This document shows, piece after piece, positions 34,503-46,739 of a DNA stretch of 64,000 nt. The position numbers and the translations under genes were made by a program. Positions within the stretch are counted from its first letter, which is position 1. Each line of letters starts with the position of its first letter. Where the stretch lies: positions 602,991 to 666,990 of the forward strand of contig JAUJYN010000032.1 of the NCBI GenBank assembly GCA_030737835.1, given 5' to 3'. The DNA comes from Acorus gramineus. Its lineage: Eukaryota; Streptophyta; Magnoliopsida; Acorales; Acoraceae. The notes below the pieces were generated by a model. That model worked only from the letters and a program-made list of their open reading frames with translations, was not told where the DNA came from and did no database searches.

Positions 34503-36224
34503 ATTCCTAACAACAATGAAGAGCCATAACAGAAAGATCCTGAGCAAGGGGCGCAGCATAGTCAGTCAGAGACTACAGATACTCATATTAGAAAATCATC
34601 TAGAGAGCAAAGGCCAACATCAAGATACCCCACCTCTGAGTATATTTTGCTCACTAAAGAGGGGGAGCCAGAAAGCTTTCAAAAGGTACAAACTCATAAA
34701 GAAAAAGAAAAATGGCTTAGGGCCATGCATGATGAGATGAATTCTCTACAGAAAAATAATACTTATGAGTAGGTTGAACTTTCCTAAGGACATAAAAGCT
34801 TTGCAAAATAAATGGGTGTTCAAGCTCAAAAGAGATGGGAACAAGAATCTGGTGAAGTACAAAGCTCGACTAGTGGTCAAAGGATTTGGACAGAAGCACG
34901 GAATGGACTTCGATGAGATATTCGCTCTAGTGGTGAAGATGACTTCAATCAGAACAATTCTCAGTTTAGTAGCTAATCTTGATCTTGAGGTTGAACTGCT
35001 CAATGTAAAGACTGCATTCCTTCATAGCGATTTGGAGGAAGAGAACTATATGGTGCAACCTGAGGGATTTGAAGTCAAAGGAAAAGAACACATGGTCTGT
35101 AGATTGAAGAAAAGACTCTACAGACTCAAGCAGACACCAAGGCAGTGGTACGAAAAGTTTGACTCCTTCAGGGTGAGTTAGGAATATCAAAAGACAACTA
35201 CAGATCCTTGTGTTTATTTCAAAAGGTCTGCTAAAGGTGATTTTATAATTCTTTTGCTCTATGTGGATGACATGCTCATAATCAGACAGGATGCTATGAT
35301 GATCAAAAAATTGAAACAAGAATTATTAAAGTCATTTGAAATTAAAGGCTTCGGGCCAGCATGATAGATTTTGAGCAAGTAAGTTATTCATGATAGGAAA
35401 GCAAAGAAATTGTTGTTGTCACAAGAAAAATATATTGAACGAATTCTTGAAAGGTTCAATATGAATGGTGCCAATGCCGTTAGCACGCCTATCACAGGAA
35501 ATTTAAAATTGAACAGAAGTTTGTGTCCCTCGACGAAGGAAGAAAAGGAAGAGATGAAGAAAATTCCCTACTCCTCTACAGTAGGAAGTTTGAGGTATGC
35601 TATGGTATGCACTCAGCCAGATATATCACACGCAGTTGGTGTCGTGAGAAGATATCTTGCGAATCCTGGAAAGGATCATTGGAAAACAGTGAAGTGGATC
35701 TTCAGGTATTTAAAGGGCAGTTCCAAGTTGTGCTTGAGTTTAGGCAGTTCAAAAGCAGTGTTGGAAGGCTTTACAGATGCTGACATGGCAGGTGATCTTG
35801 ATCAAAGAAAGTCAACATCGGGATACTTATTTACTTTCGTAGGGGGAGCTGTTTCTTGACAGTCAAAACTGCAAAAGTGTGTCGCTTTGTCTACGACAGA
35901 AGCAGAATATATTGCAGCTACTGAAGCAAGTAAAGAAATGATATGGTTGAAACGTTTTCTCAAGAACTGGGTTTGAAGCAAGACGAGTTTGTAGTATTTT
36001 GTGATAGCCAAAGCACTTTGGATTTGAGTAAAAATGCTACTTATCATTCTCGTACGAAGCACATTGATATTAGATATCATTGGATCCGTGATGCCATTGA
36101 GGAAAACTTGATGAAGATGATGAAGCTTCACACAGACCGTAATCCCACAGATGCGATGACAAAAGTTGTTTCGAAGAACAACTCTGAGCTTTGTAAGAAG
36201 CTGGCTAGCATGGACTCCATATGA
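34503..36224 (+). pseudogene. pol: Copia reverse transcriptase and RNase H (degenerate)
   Basis: After a frameshifted linker, reverse transcriptase begins near 34790 (NKWVFKLKRDGNK, KARLVVKGFGQKHG). The first catalytic Asp is replaced by Asn (LNVKTAFLHSDL), while the YVDDML box is kept near 35262. Stops occur after FRVS, after KGFGPA and near 35378. RNase H follows from about 35770 ([34 protein letters not shown]) with a stop after GGAVS and a frameshift near 35943. The last part reads HIDIRYHWIRD, the usual end of copia RNase H. Both the integrase and RT active sites are therefore damaged. Confidence 0.9.
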
Positions 36225-36259
36225 GGAGTCACGGACTGAGTTCCCCCGCTCATTGGGCT

Positions 36260-36271
36260 GGAGGGGGAGAT
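36260..36271 (+). other. Polypurine tract of the copia element
   Basis: GGAGGGGGAGAT precedes the 3' LTR start TGTTGAGTGTGAGCCC. Confidence 0.85.
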
Positions 36272-36830
36272 TGTTGAGTGTGAGCCCAACCCAGATGGGC
36301 CTTTCTTTGGGTCCACCCATGATGGGCCTTTCTTTATTCAAGACAGGATAGATCTATGCATGGATGAAAGGGTGATACACGTGAACAGTGCATAAATTGG
36401 TTTTATTAAGGTTTTCCTTTCTCTGGGTTTTTGACGGACACAACAGAAAACGAGCAGTGGCTTTTGTTCGGCAAAAGAGAGAGAGAGAGAGAGAGGAGCT
36501 GTTCTCTTCAGGATTTCTTCATGGATTCCAACATTGTTCGACGTAGTTTTCTTCTTCATATTATTTAGAAGATCAGATTTAGGATTCTTTTTATGGTAAC
36601 CATGTATTCCTCTTTTATATTTGTATTCCTCAAATTTTGGACAAAATTTGAGAAGACATTATTTTTTATTATATTTTTTATATAGTGGATTGTTGTTGGA
36701 GTGCCCCTTTATGGTTTGCTTGTCTTTATATTTTTCTGATTGCTTTGGTGATTATTTTGGGCTGCATAAATATTTTTCCATGATCAGTATTATTTATTTC
36801 ACTCAAATAAAATTGTTAAAAATCCCAAAA
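36272..36830 (+). repeat. 3' LTR of the copia element (559 bp)
   Basis: It matches the 5' LTR apart from substitutions, a missing segment before TATGGTTTGCTT and a terminal AAAA in place of AACA. The (GA)n run is near 36477-36496. Confidence 0.9.
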
Positions 36831-36959
36831 ATTTCTACCTAGATTTATATAAACCGATATAGAATATTGATATAGAATACTTTCGTTTTTCATCAAAATT
36901 CTTTTTCATACTAACAAAGTAGAATTCATTTTCATTCTTTCATATTTTTTTTTTGTTTG

Positions 36960-38029
36960 GGAAAAATCCATATAACCCAAATCTGGCCTAAATCCATATA
37001 ACCCCCTGCAATCTTCATATATCCATATAACCCCCTGTAATCAAACCCCAAAATCCATATAACCCCCTCCGTCCGCCTTCCGTCAGCCGAGTTAACGGCG
37101 AGGATTTTATGCAGGGGGTTATATGGATTTTTCCCAATTTTTTTTTATTTATGCTTTTTTTTTAATTATAAATGACATGTGATTTCATAACCAGTACCCT
37201 GACACATTAATAATGGAGTAAATTAACATTTACATGCATTAACATCTAATTGATTGTAAATTTTTGTTTTGTTGTCTTTTCTGTTATTCTCATTGAAAAA
37301 CGTAAAATTGATATTTTTGTTGTTTGATTCACCTTGGATAAAATAAGGATAAGTGGTAGATAAGAGATGGATAAGAGTTTATGACTTTTTAAATGACAAC
37401 TATACCCCTACATAAATTATTTGTGTTGGGAATAAGAATGAGAGATGTGTGTGTGATATGATAGATGTGACAGTTTTTGAAAAAAAAAAATTTCTAAAAA
37501 TTCAAAAATGTCAAGAGGATGAGTTTTATTTTTTTTATTAAATCCTGGGGCACATCTTGTGTTGGTGTCATGAGAGTGATTTTTGTTGGGGATAAACTGT
37601 ATATGGATGAGTAATTTTGAATTCTTTTTTAAAATACCAAGAGATACAATATATATCTTTTGTATTTATATTTCTTTGGTGTGTGATCTTGTATGTATTT
37701 ATGATTTAAATAACCATTTTCTTTGATTAAAATTAAAAGTGAATGGTATATTGAAAAAAAATTCAAAAGTTAATGTTAAACAGCTCAATTTTTAAACCAC
37801 ATGTAAAGAAAAAAAATAAAAAAAAAATTTTGGAAAAAATTCATATAACCCCCTGTAATATGGAAAAATCCATATAACCCTCTACATAAAATCTTCGCCG
37901 TTAACTCGGCTGACGGAGGGGGTTATATGGATTTTGGGGTTTGATTATAGGGGGTTATATGGATATATAAAGATTGCAGGGGGTTATATGGATTTAGGCC
38001 AGATTTAAGGGGGTTATATGGATTTTTCC
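36960..38029. mobile_element. Mutator-like non-autonomous element with about 170-bp inverted arms
   Basis: The left arm (36960-37131) and right arm (37858-38029) are near-perfect inverted copies. Each arm is itself built from repeated GGGGGTTATATGGATTT units and includes a GCCGTTAACTCGGCTGACGG core. Flanks are TTTTGTTTG and TTTTTTTTT, compatible with a 9-bp duplication but low in complexity. The related 533-bp element at 59155-59687 has the same terminus GAAAAATCCATATAACCC and a clean 9-bp duplication. The AT-rich interior has no transposase; part of it (37265-37380) resembles sequence at 57080-57180. Confidence 0.85.
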
Positions 38030-38711
38030 TTTTTTTTTTTTTACAACGTACTAGTATATATGGTAGGCCTACCTGTTCACCTTTTGAAACATTAATGAAT
38101 TGTGGTGAGGAAGAACCGATGAGGTCACGTGGCCCATATGTTAATGCATGCATAATTCATATTTTTGACAATGAATGTATGGAAAACACGAGTAGAGCAT
38201 GCATGAATATCAGTTTTACTTCATTTCTTCCTCCTCAGACAGTCAAACCGTACGTCATACATATGAATCCCACATCGATTATCTTTTTATTAGATTTTCA
38301 TAGAGTCATGAGTGTGTTTTAAAAAGTTATTTTATTTTTTATTTTTATGAAATGGTAGACATATGTTTTAAATTTTATTCAAATTCAAATAACAAACTCA
38401 AAGCATAAAATTGATAAAGGAGGGATCTATCGAGACATATTACAAATCTTACGCGATAACCTCAAATTTATCTCCAATATACAAAATTTTACTTATCCCC
38501 GCACAAACAATATGTGAAAAGTAGTTTATTATTTTCTATTTTTTCTTATTTAACGTTCCAGTTTTCCCCTTTTTCTAGTTTGATATTTTTAGGTTTCACC
38601 TTGTGTAATTATAAATGGAGTATTTAGATCTTTGAGTGAAGTGTTTCTCTTAATCTAACATTATTTTTAAAAGTTTTTTTTTTCTATTTTTATGAATCCA
38701 ATTATGCTTCT
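38030..38711. other. AT-rich intergenic DNA
   Basis: No gene or repeat terminus seen. It ends in CTTCT (38707-38711), the left target duplication of the Tat element. Confidence 0.7.
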
Positions 38712-39731
38712 TGTGGAGGTAAAAATCCTCACCATGACACGTGTCATATTAGGGGTAATGTGGCACACCAGGACGGATGTGGGCCTACCGTGGGACCCGC
38801 AAATCTGAGTTTCAATCCTTGGTCATGATGACTCTCCCAAATGTGCTGACACGACTAGATCCAGGGTCTAGTTGGACGGTCGAGCACCTAGGAAGCGAGT
38901 AGTCTAAGGCACGACCAGACATGAGGTCTGGTCGGTCGACCTTACTCCTCGAAAGCGAGTAGTCTAAGGCACAACCAGACATGAGGTCTGATCGGTCGAC
39001 CTGTAGTCTAAGGCACGACCAGACTTGAGGTCTGGTCAGTCGACCTTACTCCTCGAGAGTGAGTAGTCTAAGGCACGACCAGACATGAGGTCTGGTCGGT
39101 CGACCTTACTCCTCGAAAGCGAGTAGTCTAGGTACGACCAGACATGAGGTCTGGTCGGTCGACCTTACTCCTCGAAAGCGAGTAGTCTAAGGCACGACCA
39201 GACATGAGGTCTGGTCGGTCGACCTTACTCCTTGCAGGCATGCTATGAAACGTACGGACAAGCATATCAAGAGACCCCGAGCAAAATGAAGAAACAGTCA
39301 GAAGACCACTCACGCTTGTAACTGTCAAGGTGGCATTTAAGACCCATTACCAGCAGAACATAGGTAATCAAGGACCGACATGGAGCGTAAATGCTGGGGG
39401 AGTTTCCCTGAAAAAAAAACCCACTAAACACTTAGTGGCAAGGCGGTTACAAGGGTAATTAACGGAACTACGTGTGACTTGATCTCCAAGGGGGTACGTA
39501 GGCAGTCTATAAAGAGGTCGCGCACTCAGCACTCTACGGACACAGTCAAGCAGAGTGAGACAATAATTCATTGAGTCAAGCACAGTCGTTGTGAGCCATT
39601 GTGAGTCACTGTGTGTTATTTCCTATACAGTCATTGAGAGAGTAAAAGCAGAGCAAAAAAGTTTATTTCATGCAAGTTCATTTTCCTGAGAGATTTACAA
39701 ATTTAACTGAAGGGGGAAAATATCCACCTCA
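38712..39731 (+). repeat. 5' LTR of the Tat element (1020 bp)
   Basis: It starts TGTGGAGGTAAAAATCC and ends ATATCCACCTCA. It carries about six copies of a 60-bp tandem repeat (38895-39238), where the 3' LTR has about three, which explains the 161-bp length difference. A TATAAA motif lies near 39509. Confidence 0.92.
38895..39238. repeat. 60-bp tandem repeat in the 5' LTR (about six units)
   Basis: Each unit contains GCGAGTAGTCTAAGGCACGA, then the palindrome ACCAGACATGAGGTCTGGT, then CGGTCGACCTTACTCCTCG. One unit is truncated near 39002. Equivalent unit array in the 3' LTR is at 53380-53560. Confidence 0.93.
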
Positions 39732-39732
39732 G

Positions 39733-39750
39733 TTTGGCGCCGTCTGTGGA
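39733..39750 (+). other. Primer binding site of the Tat element
   Basis: TTTGGCGCCGTCTGTGGA follows the LTR end by one base. This motif is usual directly downstream of LTRs of Tat-lineage elements. I do not assign the tRNA with certainty. Confidence 0.75.
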
Positions 39751-39778
39751 ATACTGAAACAAAAAGCCTGTATCCGCA

Positions 39779-41305
39779 ATGTCAGATCCTAGTGACACCA
39801 TTGCAGGAGGATGACAGGAACGAAACATTCTCCCATCCGATGCTGCTGACGGCTCACTGGAAACCCTGGCTAGTCAGGTCTAGGGCCTCAGGCGAGTAAT
39901 GGAGTCCACGCAAGAAACTCTATTTACCCGTCTGCAGGGATCAATGCAGCAGATGATCGAAGCCTCGATGCAACAGTTCTATACGAACATGCATCGACAA
40001 CAGCCAGTCCAGGAGGAAATCCGGCCACCGCCTCCTGTACTGCCCAACCCCCTGACCGTCAATGCTGAAGGTTCAGAGGGAAGTACCTCTTCCTCCAATC
40101 AGAGGCAGCGATCTCGTCAGCATTCGCGCACCCCTCGAGCGGGTCGATAGCCTCATGGAGAACGCTTCGCCCGACAGGAGGTCTCTCTGAGGCAAACGCA
40201 CCAAGGGCGATCGGCCTTACGCGAAGTATCAGAAGGACGTCAGTATAACTCTCCACCCCGCCATCGAGCTGGGGGAACAGTCACGCTGCCTCGTTACACC
40301 TTGCGCTCTGAGATACGGCGCGTTCTGAATCATGAGATGATGGAGCACGCAATACGGGGATTTGCCTCCCAATTTTACACAGAGATTCTTGGGGAACGAC
40401 TTCCCTGGAAGTTCGTTCAGCCCAAATTCAAGCTATACAATGGCACGACGAATCCCTATGATCATATCTTGGCGTTCCAACATTCGATGGCATTGTATGA
40501 GCTCTATGATGGGCTTATGTGCCGCCTCTTCCCCTCCAGCCTGGAAGGGGCCGTTCTGACTTGGTTCCATCTCCTTCCACCTGCGACAATCAGAACTTTC
40601 AAGGAGCAATGCACTATGTTCGCCTAGCACTTCATCTATAGTCGACGGAGGAAGAAGGATATTGGCGATCTCATGAAGATCCAAATGTTGTCAGGAGAGA
40701 CGATTCAGCAGTTTGTCGATCGCTTCAACATCCTTAAGTTTGAAGTAGAAGACTGCAATGAGGACACTGCAATAATGGCTTTCCGTAACGGCCTGCCATC
40801 CGAAAACGGCCTCAAGGAGTCGCTTATCAAGCGCACTCCTTCCAACTTGCGCGATTTGATGGGGTGTGCTGAAAAGTACGCTAAGGTGGAAGAAGAATAT
40901 AGGATCCTTAAACAGGCGGTGGCTGCGTCCCGGTCTTTGCCAACGGCCACCACCCCGTTACCAGCAGTAAAACGCCCGTAGGAGACGCGTCAAAAGGACC
41001 AGCGGGGCAAGAAGGGCAAGAAGCCTGGAGCCTCAACAAACGAGATGCGAGAAGGACGGGGGATGTTCTTCAAGATCCCTCCATCGCAGATCATATCCAA
41101 AATCCAGGGGGAGCCGTGGTTCCGATGGCCTGCACCCATGAGGAGTGACGAATCAAAGCGGGATCAAACTCTCCGCTATAATTACCACAAGAGCGTGGGC
41201 CATACTACCGACCAATGTCGTATCCTCCAGGGGTTCTTGGAGACCCACATCCAAAGGGGACGCTTGAAGGAATATGTTCCTATCGAGAAGACCAGCTTCC
41301 GGTGA
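39779..41305 (+). pseudogene. gag: Tat gag (six in-frame stops)
   Basis: The frame starts ATG at 39779 (MSDPSDTIAGG), then hits a stop, and further stops near 39882, 40148, 40625, 40979 and at its end. The central retrotransposon gag domain is clear (KFVQPKFKLYNGTTNPYDHILAF, then AVLTWFHLLPPATIRTF and FVDRFN). The single zinc-knuckle region reads YNYHKSVGHTTDQC, so the first Cys is lost. Its product would form the virus-like particle; this copy cannot make a full-length protein. Confidence 0.9.
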
Positions 41306-41312
41306 GTAGCAT

Positions 41313-43320
41313 GTGACGAATATTGACCCTAATACTTCGGCGGGGGTCATTGATGTCATTTTTAGAGGCGTACCGCATTTCATCACACCAAAAAGTGCCC
41401 GTCGAGATTCGAGAAAGATGCAGGTCTCCTTCGAAATGATGCAGATCGACCAGGAGCCGAAACTAGTCGTGAAGAGACCAAAAAGTGGTGATGAAGGAGC
41501 CATCACCTTCTCTGATGCCGACGTGGAAGGAGTCCAAGCCCCGCACTTGGACGCGCTGGTAATCACCCTGCATATCTCTAATTTTGATGTTAAGAGGATT
41601 CTCGTTGATACAGGAAGCTCAGCCGACATCCTTTTCATGAAACCTTTTCTTCGGATAAGGTTAAAAGCCGCCGATCTCACTCCAACGAAGGGTCCTCTGA
41701 TCGCATTCAATGGAGCACGAGTCATTCTCGTTGGATGAATCACACTACCGGTTCGAGCAGGGAATCAAATCGCTATGACGGAGTTCACTATCATGGACCT
41801 CCCGTCTCCGTACAACGCCATCATCAGTCGCACCTGGCTGACGGTGATGAAGGTGATTCCGTCTACGTACCATCAACGGCTCCATTTCCCCACAACCGAG
41901 GGGATAATGGAAATTCGAGGAGACCAAGTTGCCGTGAAACGGTACTACATGGCGGCGATGGCACGGAAGTCGGCCCTACCCGACTTCGAGGAGCAGCCTG
42001 AGGATGGAAAAATTCATCCAAAAAGGTAGCAATTACTTCACAACCGAGTCAAGGCCGATAAGCGTCGGCCCGGTCCCGAAGACAGGGTTCTTGAAGACCT
42101 CGAAAAGGTCTCGATAGATCCCCTTGACCCCGGGAAATACTTTCTCGTCGAGAGTTTACTCTCCGCAGAAGAGAGAAAGGCAATACTCGACCTCCTCGTC
42201 GAGAACAAGGACATCTTCACCTGGAAGCCTCAAGACATGCCGGGGATCGCCCCCGAGGTGGCAAGCCATCGGCTGTTCATCTCACCCACCATCCGTCCAA
42301 TCCGACAGAAGCAGCGACGAATGGCCACAGTACACGCTGAAACGGTACAGGACGAGGTGAACAAACTCCTACCCGCCGGATTCATCCACGAAATGCAACA
42401 CCCCAAGTGGCTGGCCAACACCATGGTGGTTCCCAAGAAGAATAAGAAGTGGCGGGTCTGCGTGGACTTCACCGACCTGAACAGCGCATGCCCAAAGGAC
42501 AACTTCCCACTTCCAAAGATTGACCAGCTAGTGGACTCCTCATCAGGTAATGAACTAATGAGTTTCATGGATGCTTATAAAGGCTGCCACCAGATCCCAA
42601 TGTACAAGCCCGACCAAGATAGAATAGCGTTCATAACCCCTATGGGCATTTATTGCTATAAAGTAATGTCGTTCAGATTAAAGAACAAAGGGGCCACTTA
42701 TCAGATCGGTAAGACTGTTGAAGTCTAAATCGACGACATGATGGTCAAAAGCGAGCGCCGAGTTGACCACTTGGCCCACATGGAAGAAGTCTTCGCTGTG
42801 TTGCGTAAGTACCACCTCAAACTAAACGCGATGAAATTCTCCTTCGGAGTCACCTCGCGCAAGTTTTTGGGGTATCTGACGACGCAGCCAGGAATTGAAG
42901 CCAATCCTGATCAAATTAAGGCAATATTGGAGATGGAGCCTCCGCGAAACAAAAAGGAGGTGCAGAAACTAGCAGGGAGGTTGGCCGCTCTCAATCGATT
43001 CATCTCCAGGGCCACTGATCGATGCCAACCATTCTTCCAGTTTCTACGGAAGGCTCAGAGATTCGAATGGACGCCAGACTGTCAGAAGGCGTTTGAAGAA
43101 ATCAAAAAGTACCTCAGCACGCCACCACTTCTGGTATGTCCTTCCTTAGGAGATATTTTGCTCCTCTACATTGCAGCCTTCGAGCACGCTGTTAGCTCCG
43201 TGCTATTGAAGGACATCGACCGGGGGCAAAGGGCAATCTACTATGCGAGTAAGGGGCTCAGCGAGGCAGAAACTAGGTATTCCCGCTCGAGAAGCTTGCG
43301 TTTTCCTTGCCCGTTTTTGC
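41313..43320 (+). pseudogene. pol: Tat protease and reverse transcriptase
   Basis: Protease has the active site LVDTGSSADILF near 41605. It is one frame off gag. A stop occurs near 41738 and another near 42027. RT begins about 42240: CVDFTDLNSACPKDNFPLP, then FMDAYKGCHQIPM with the catalytic Asp. A deletion of about ten residues lies before the second box. The box reads EV-stop-IDDMMVKS, so Tyr is lost to a stop codon (near 42726). RT thumb and connection follow (FLGYLTTQPGIEANP, RLAALNRFISRATD), then the start of RNase H (YIAAFEHAVSSVLLKD). Confidence 0.9.
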
Positions 43321-43774
43321 CCTAAAACTGCGTCATTACTTTCATGCCCATACGATCCATGTCATCACCAACTCGCCTGTCAAAGCTGTATTGCGAAAGG
43401 TAGATGTTGCAGGACGGTTGCTCAAATGGGCGGTGGAGCTTTCAGCTTTTGGTATCCATTATCAGCCCAAGAGCGCAATCAAAGGACAGGTCATCGCAAA
43501 CATCATCGCCGACCTAACACCTGCCCAATAGCAGATCTGTGCTATCTCCGACTACAGACCAGTTTCTTGGACACTCCATGTCGATGGGGCGTCCAACCGA
43601 AAAGGGTCGGGAGCAGGGCTGATCTTGCGCAGTGAAGACGGATTCCTGTTTGAACACGCGATCAAACTGGGATTCAAAGCTTCTAACAATGCAGCCGAAT
43701 ACGAGGCACTCATCGCGGGCTTGGAATTCGCCGTAGATCTCGCCATCCATAAACTGGTGATCTACAATGATTCT
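43321..43774 (+). pseudogene. pol: Gypsy RNase H end and start of a second, archaeal-type RNase H
   Basis: A frameshift near 43300 moves the gypsy RNase H end into another frame (LRHYFHAHTIHVITNSP, LLKWAVELSAFGIHY). After a stop a new domain begins (WTLHVDGASNRKGSGAGLIL, NNAAEYEALIAGLEFA), typical of the additional archaeal-type RNase H of Tat elements, with DG and E positions retained. It is cut after LVIYND by the LTR insertion at 43775. Confidence 0.85.
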
Positions 43775-45218
43775 TGATAAGCGTAATATTTGCACATTTA
43801 ATCCCCTTAATTTAGTTTTCTATTTCCTAATTTTATGTGTAATAATGACTAATATTCAGAATTTATTTGTTATTGCAGGTAATTGAGATAAATGATGATT
43901 ATCAATGCAAAATATTCTATAAAGCATTTAAAGATATGAAGTAGAATCAAGAGGATTCTTTAAGATCCAAAATTATGCCAGATAAAGATTTGGTGAAGAG
44001 ATAATCAAAAATCAAAATCCAATCAAATATTCTTCAAATCAATGTTAAAACTGTCCCACTATTTTGACCATAACTTTTGCCTCAAATATCGTATTTTTCC
44101 CAAGATATGGTGTTGAAAAGATATTTTCAAGATCTACAAATCAATGTTTCATGAATATTTTGCAATTCCACCTTATTAGGGGTCAAAAATTCATCCGAAG
44201 ATTCTGTAGAAAATTAATGACGGGAATGAAAGATTTTACCTGCTAAAATTATCAAATATTCATATGAGGAAGGTTGATGGCCAATCTTAACCATCCAATT
44301 CATTGCAAATCAATGGTCAAGATTCAAGGTTGGAGGCTATAAAAGGAACACATATGAAGCCAAGAAAAGAAAAAAAGAAGGAGGCAAAGGGACAACCAAA
44401 GGAGAAGAAAGATTCAAGAGTTTTGCTTTGTTTTTGTTTTTCTTTTCATCTCATATCTTTGGATGTTTGTATATATTTAGATCTGAATTTTAATATTACT
44501 TTAGTATTTTTATTTTCAAGAATTTTTCAATAATATGATGTCTTCTATTTTTTATTTTTTATTTAGTTTGATCATGTTTTCTAATAGCGAAATCTTCAAC
44601 TAGGGTTGAAGATGAAACCATGCAATGCTAGTTTAAGATTTTATATTTAGATCTGAATTCTCCATATTTTCTGCTTTATTGAATATCAATCTCTCCTTCA
44701 ATTCTCTTTTAAAACCTTTCATGTGAATTTCTTATTACCTTCTTCAAAAATCTCTTGTATTTGATTTGATAAAATATGCTTTGATTAGGTTCTCTGATAT
44801 TTTATGCTCTTCTTAACAAGTTGAATATTGAGTTGGTAGATTTTATAAAGGGAAGGGAGATAGATCATTTTATGAAATAATTAATATGATTTTAAATATT
44901 TAATTTTCGATTGGTATTTGACTAACGTCAATATTGATTGAGTTATATGGTGGAGTTTTACATTTGAATATAACCCCTAAATTGGTATTGCATGGTGGAT
45001 TCTAAAACCCTAGTTATCTTTTTATATTAATATTCATTTTTAAAAAATAAAAAAAAAATAAACCTTCATTGATCTTTCTGTCTAATTCGATTAGTTAAAT
45101 CAATTAATAATTTAATTTGAACAATTCTCTGTGGGATCGACCCGTATTTGCTAGATCTATACGTCTGTAATGACCCGTGCACTGCGGTAATTAATAACAA
45201 CTTTAAAAAATTCAATCA
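43775..45218 (+). mobile_element. Solo LTR (1444 bp), TSD ATTCT, nested in the second RNase H
   Basis: It starts TGATAAGCGTAATATTTGC and ends TTCAATCA, flanked by perfect ATTCT (43770-43774 and 45219-45223). It is AT-rich. A GTGGGATCGACCCGTATTTG segment near 45132 is of the kind found close to the end of many Athila/Tat-type LTRs. A TATAAAAGG motif at 44338 and an A-rich leader after it may mark its promoter. Removing it rejoins the LVIYND and QLVVYQSTGEYQ halves of RNase H. Confidence 0.95.
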
Positions 45219-45223
45219 ATTCT

Positions 45224-45440
45224 CAGCTTGTGGTATACCAGAGCACTGGAGAATATCAAATGAAGGATGATCGTATGGCAGCTTATCAAGGCTACACACA
45301 TACTTTGCTCGAATAAATCGGTGAGTGGGAAATCCACGCAATCGATCACGAGCAGAATACTCAAGCTGATGCTCTGGCAAATCTTGCAAGTGCACTCACT
45401 GGAAGGAGAGCCATCCCGGGAGACTCAGGTTGAGTTCTTG
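45224..45440 (+). pseudogene. pol: Second half of the archaeal-type RNase H
   Basis: The frame continues QLVVYQSTGEYQMKDDRMAA and after a stop ends HEQNTQADALANLAS, the usual C-terminal motif of this RNase H domain in plant Tat elements, including its late acidic residue. Confidence 0.85.
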
Positions 45441-46737
45441 GGGAAGCCGAGCATAGTCCACCCTGAACAGATTATGACAGTGGAGTCGACAACCTGGGAG
45501 CCAACTTGGATGGACCATCCTATCTTACCTGAAAGACGACTTCCTCCCAGCAGACAAAGAAGAAGCAACAAAAATCAAGAGCCGATCCGCTTAGTTCTTG
45601 ATCTCTGATCAGGGCGTACTGTACAAGAAAAGCTTTCAAGGCCCTTTCCTCAGGTGTGCCAATTCCGAGGAAGCTAAAGAAGTGTTGGAAGAAATTCATT
45701 CGGGAGTATGCGGGAGCCATACAGCCTCAATATCCTTGGCGAGACGCGTATTGACAGCCGGATATTTCTGGCCAACCCTTGCGAAAGACTCACTCGACCT
45801 GGTGAGGAAATGCGACAAGTGCCAGTGATTTGGTCCCCTGACTCACCGACCAGCTAGGGATTTGAATACACTGTCAAGTCCCTGGCCGTTCGCTCAATGG
45901 GGGTTCGATATAGTCGGGCTCATTCCCTTGGCGCCATCTTAGAAGCGATTCCTCCTGGTCACCACTAACTATTTCACCAAATGGGTGGAGGCCGTGGCCC
46001 TGGCTAGAATCCAGATATCGAAGTGCAATGTTTCCTTTGGAAAGAGATCGTGTGTCGGTTCGGAGTGCCGAACACCATAATCTCTGACACCGGAACACAA
46101 TTCGATAATGCCACCATGAGGGAGTTCTGCGAGGAGTTGGGCATAAAGCACCTTTTCTCCTCTCCACCTCCAAGGAAATTGGCAGGCAGAGATCACCAAT
46201 CAAACCATCCTGGACGAGATCAAGAAGCGGCTTAATGTGGCCAAAGGTAACTAGGTGGACGAGCTTCCCTTGATGCTATGGGCATACCGCACCACGGCGC
46301 GAAGGGCCACAGGAGAGACTCCGTTTTCCTTGGATTTTGGCATCAAGGTTGTAATTCCCATAGAGCTCGAGATCCCGACATTTCGGATCGAGAACTTTGA
46401 GCCACAGGCCAATGAAGAAGTTCTCGCATCTGATCTGGACCTGAGGGACGAGCGAAGGGAAACAGCTTCCATCAGGATGGCAAACTACCGGAACCAGATC
46501 GCACGAAGCTACAATAAGAGGGTTTCATGACGAAGCTTTCGAGTAGGAGACCTGGTCCTTCAAGAGGTATTCCCCAAATCCTGAAAAAAATCTGATGGTA
46601 AGCTCAGACTAAGTTGGGAGGGCCCGTACAAGGTCGTCGGATTGGGTCCCAAAGGAACTCATTATCTAGAACGAATGAATGAAGAGGCACTCATAAGACC
46701 TCGCAATGTAATGCATTTGAAAACGTATTACTTCTGA
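45441..46737 (+). pseudogene. pol: Tat integrase (no chromodomain)
   Basis: The H2C2 zinc domain is intact (IHSGVCGSH...CDKCQ, near 45700-45828). The core has Asp in WGFDIVG and the second Asp in ISDTGTQFDN near 46085. Between them and afterwards there are several stops and frameshifts. The conserved WAYRTT...GETPFSL region follows (46270-46330), then a GPYKVV module and a tail LKTYYF ending at 46737. A chromodomain is absent, as expected for Tat. Confidence 0.88.
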
Positions 46738-46739
46738 AA

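Larger units (their letters stand above)
30369..36830 (+). mobile_element. Ty1/copia retrotransposon, TNT1/Tork-like, full length but defective
   Basis: Two LTRs (30369-30983 and 36272-36830) flank an initiator-Met type primer site, gag, protease, integrase, reverse transcriptase and RNase H in copia order, ending with a polypurine tract. Flanking pentamers ATTAC and ATTTC agree at four of five positions. A solo LTR of another family (32720-33943) splits integrase. Multiple stops, frameshifts and lost catalytic residues show it cannot transpose on its own. Confidence 0.93.

Noticed and set aside
38895..39238. CRISPR-like array in the 5' LTR
   Set aside because: The units are direct tandem repeats without unique spacers, inside a eukaryotic LTR.
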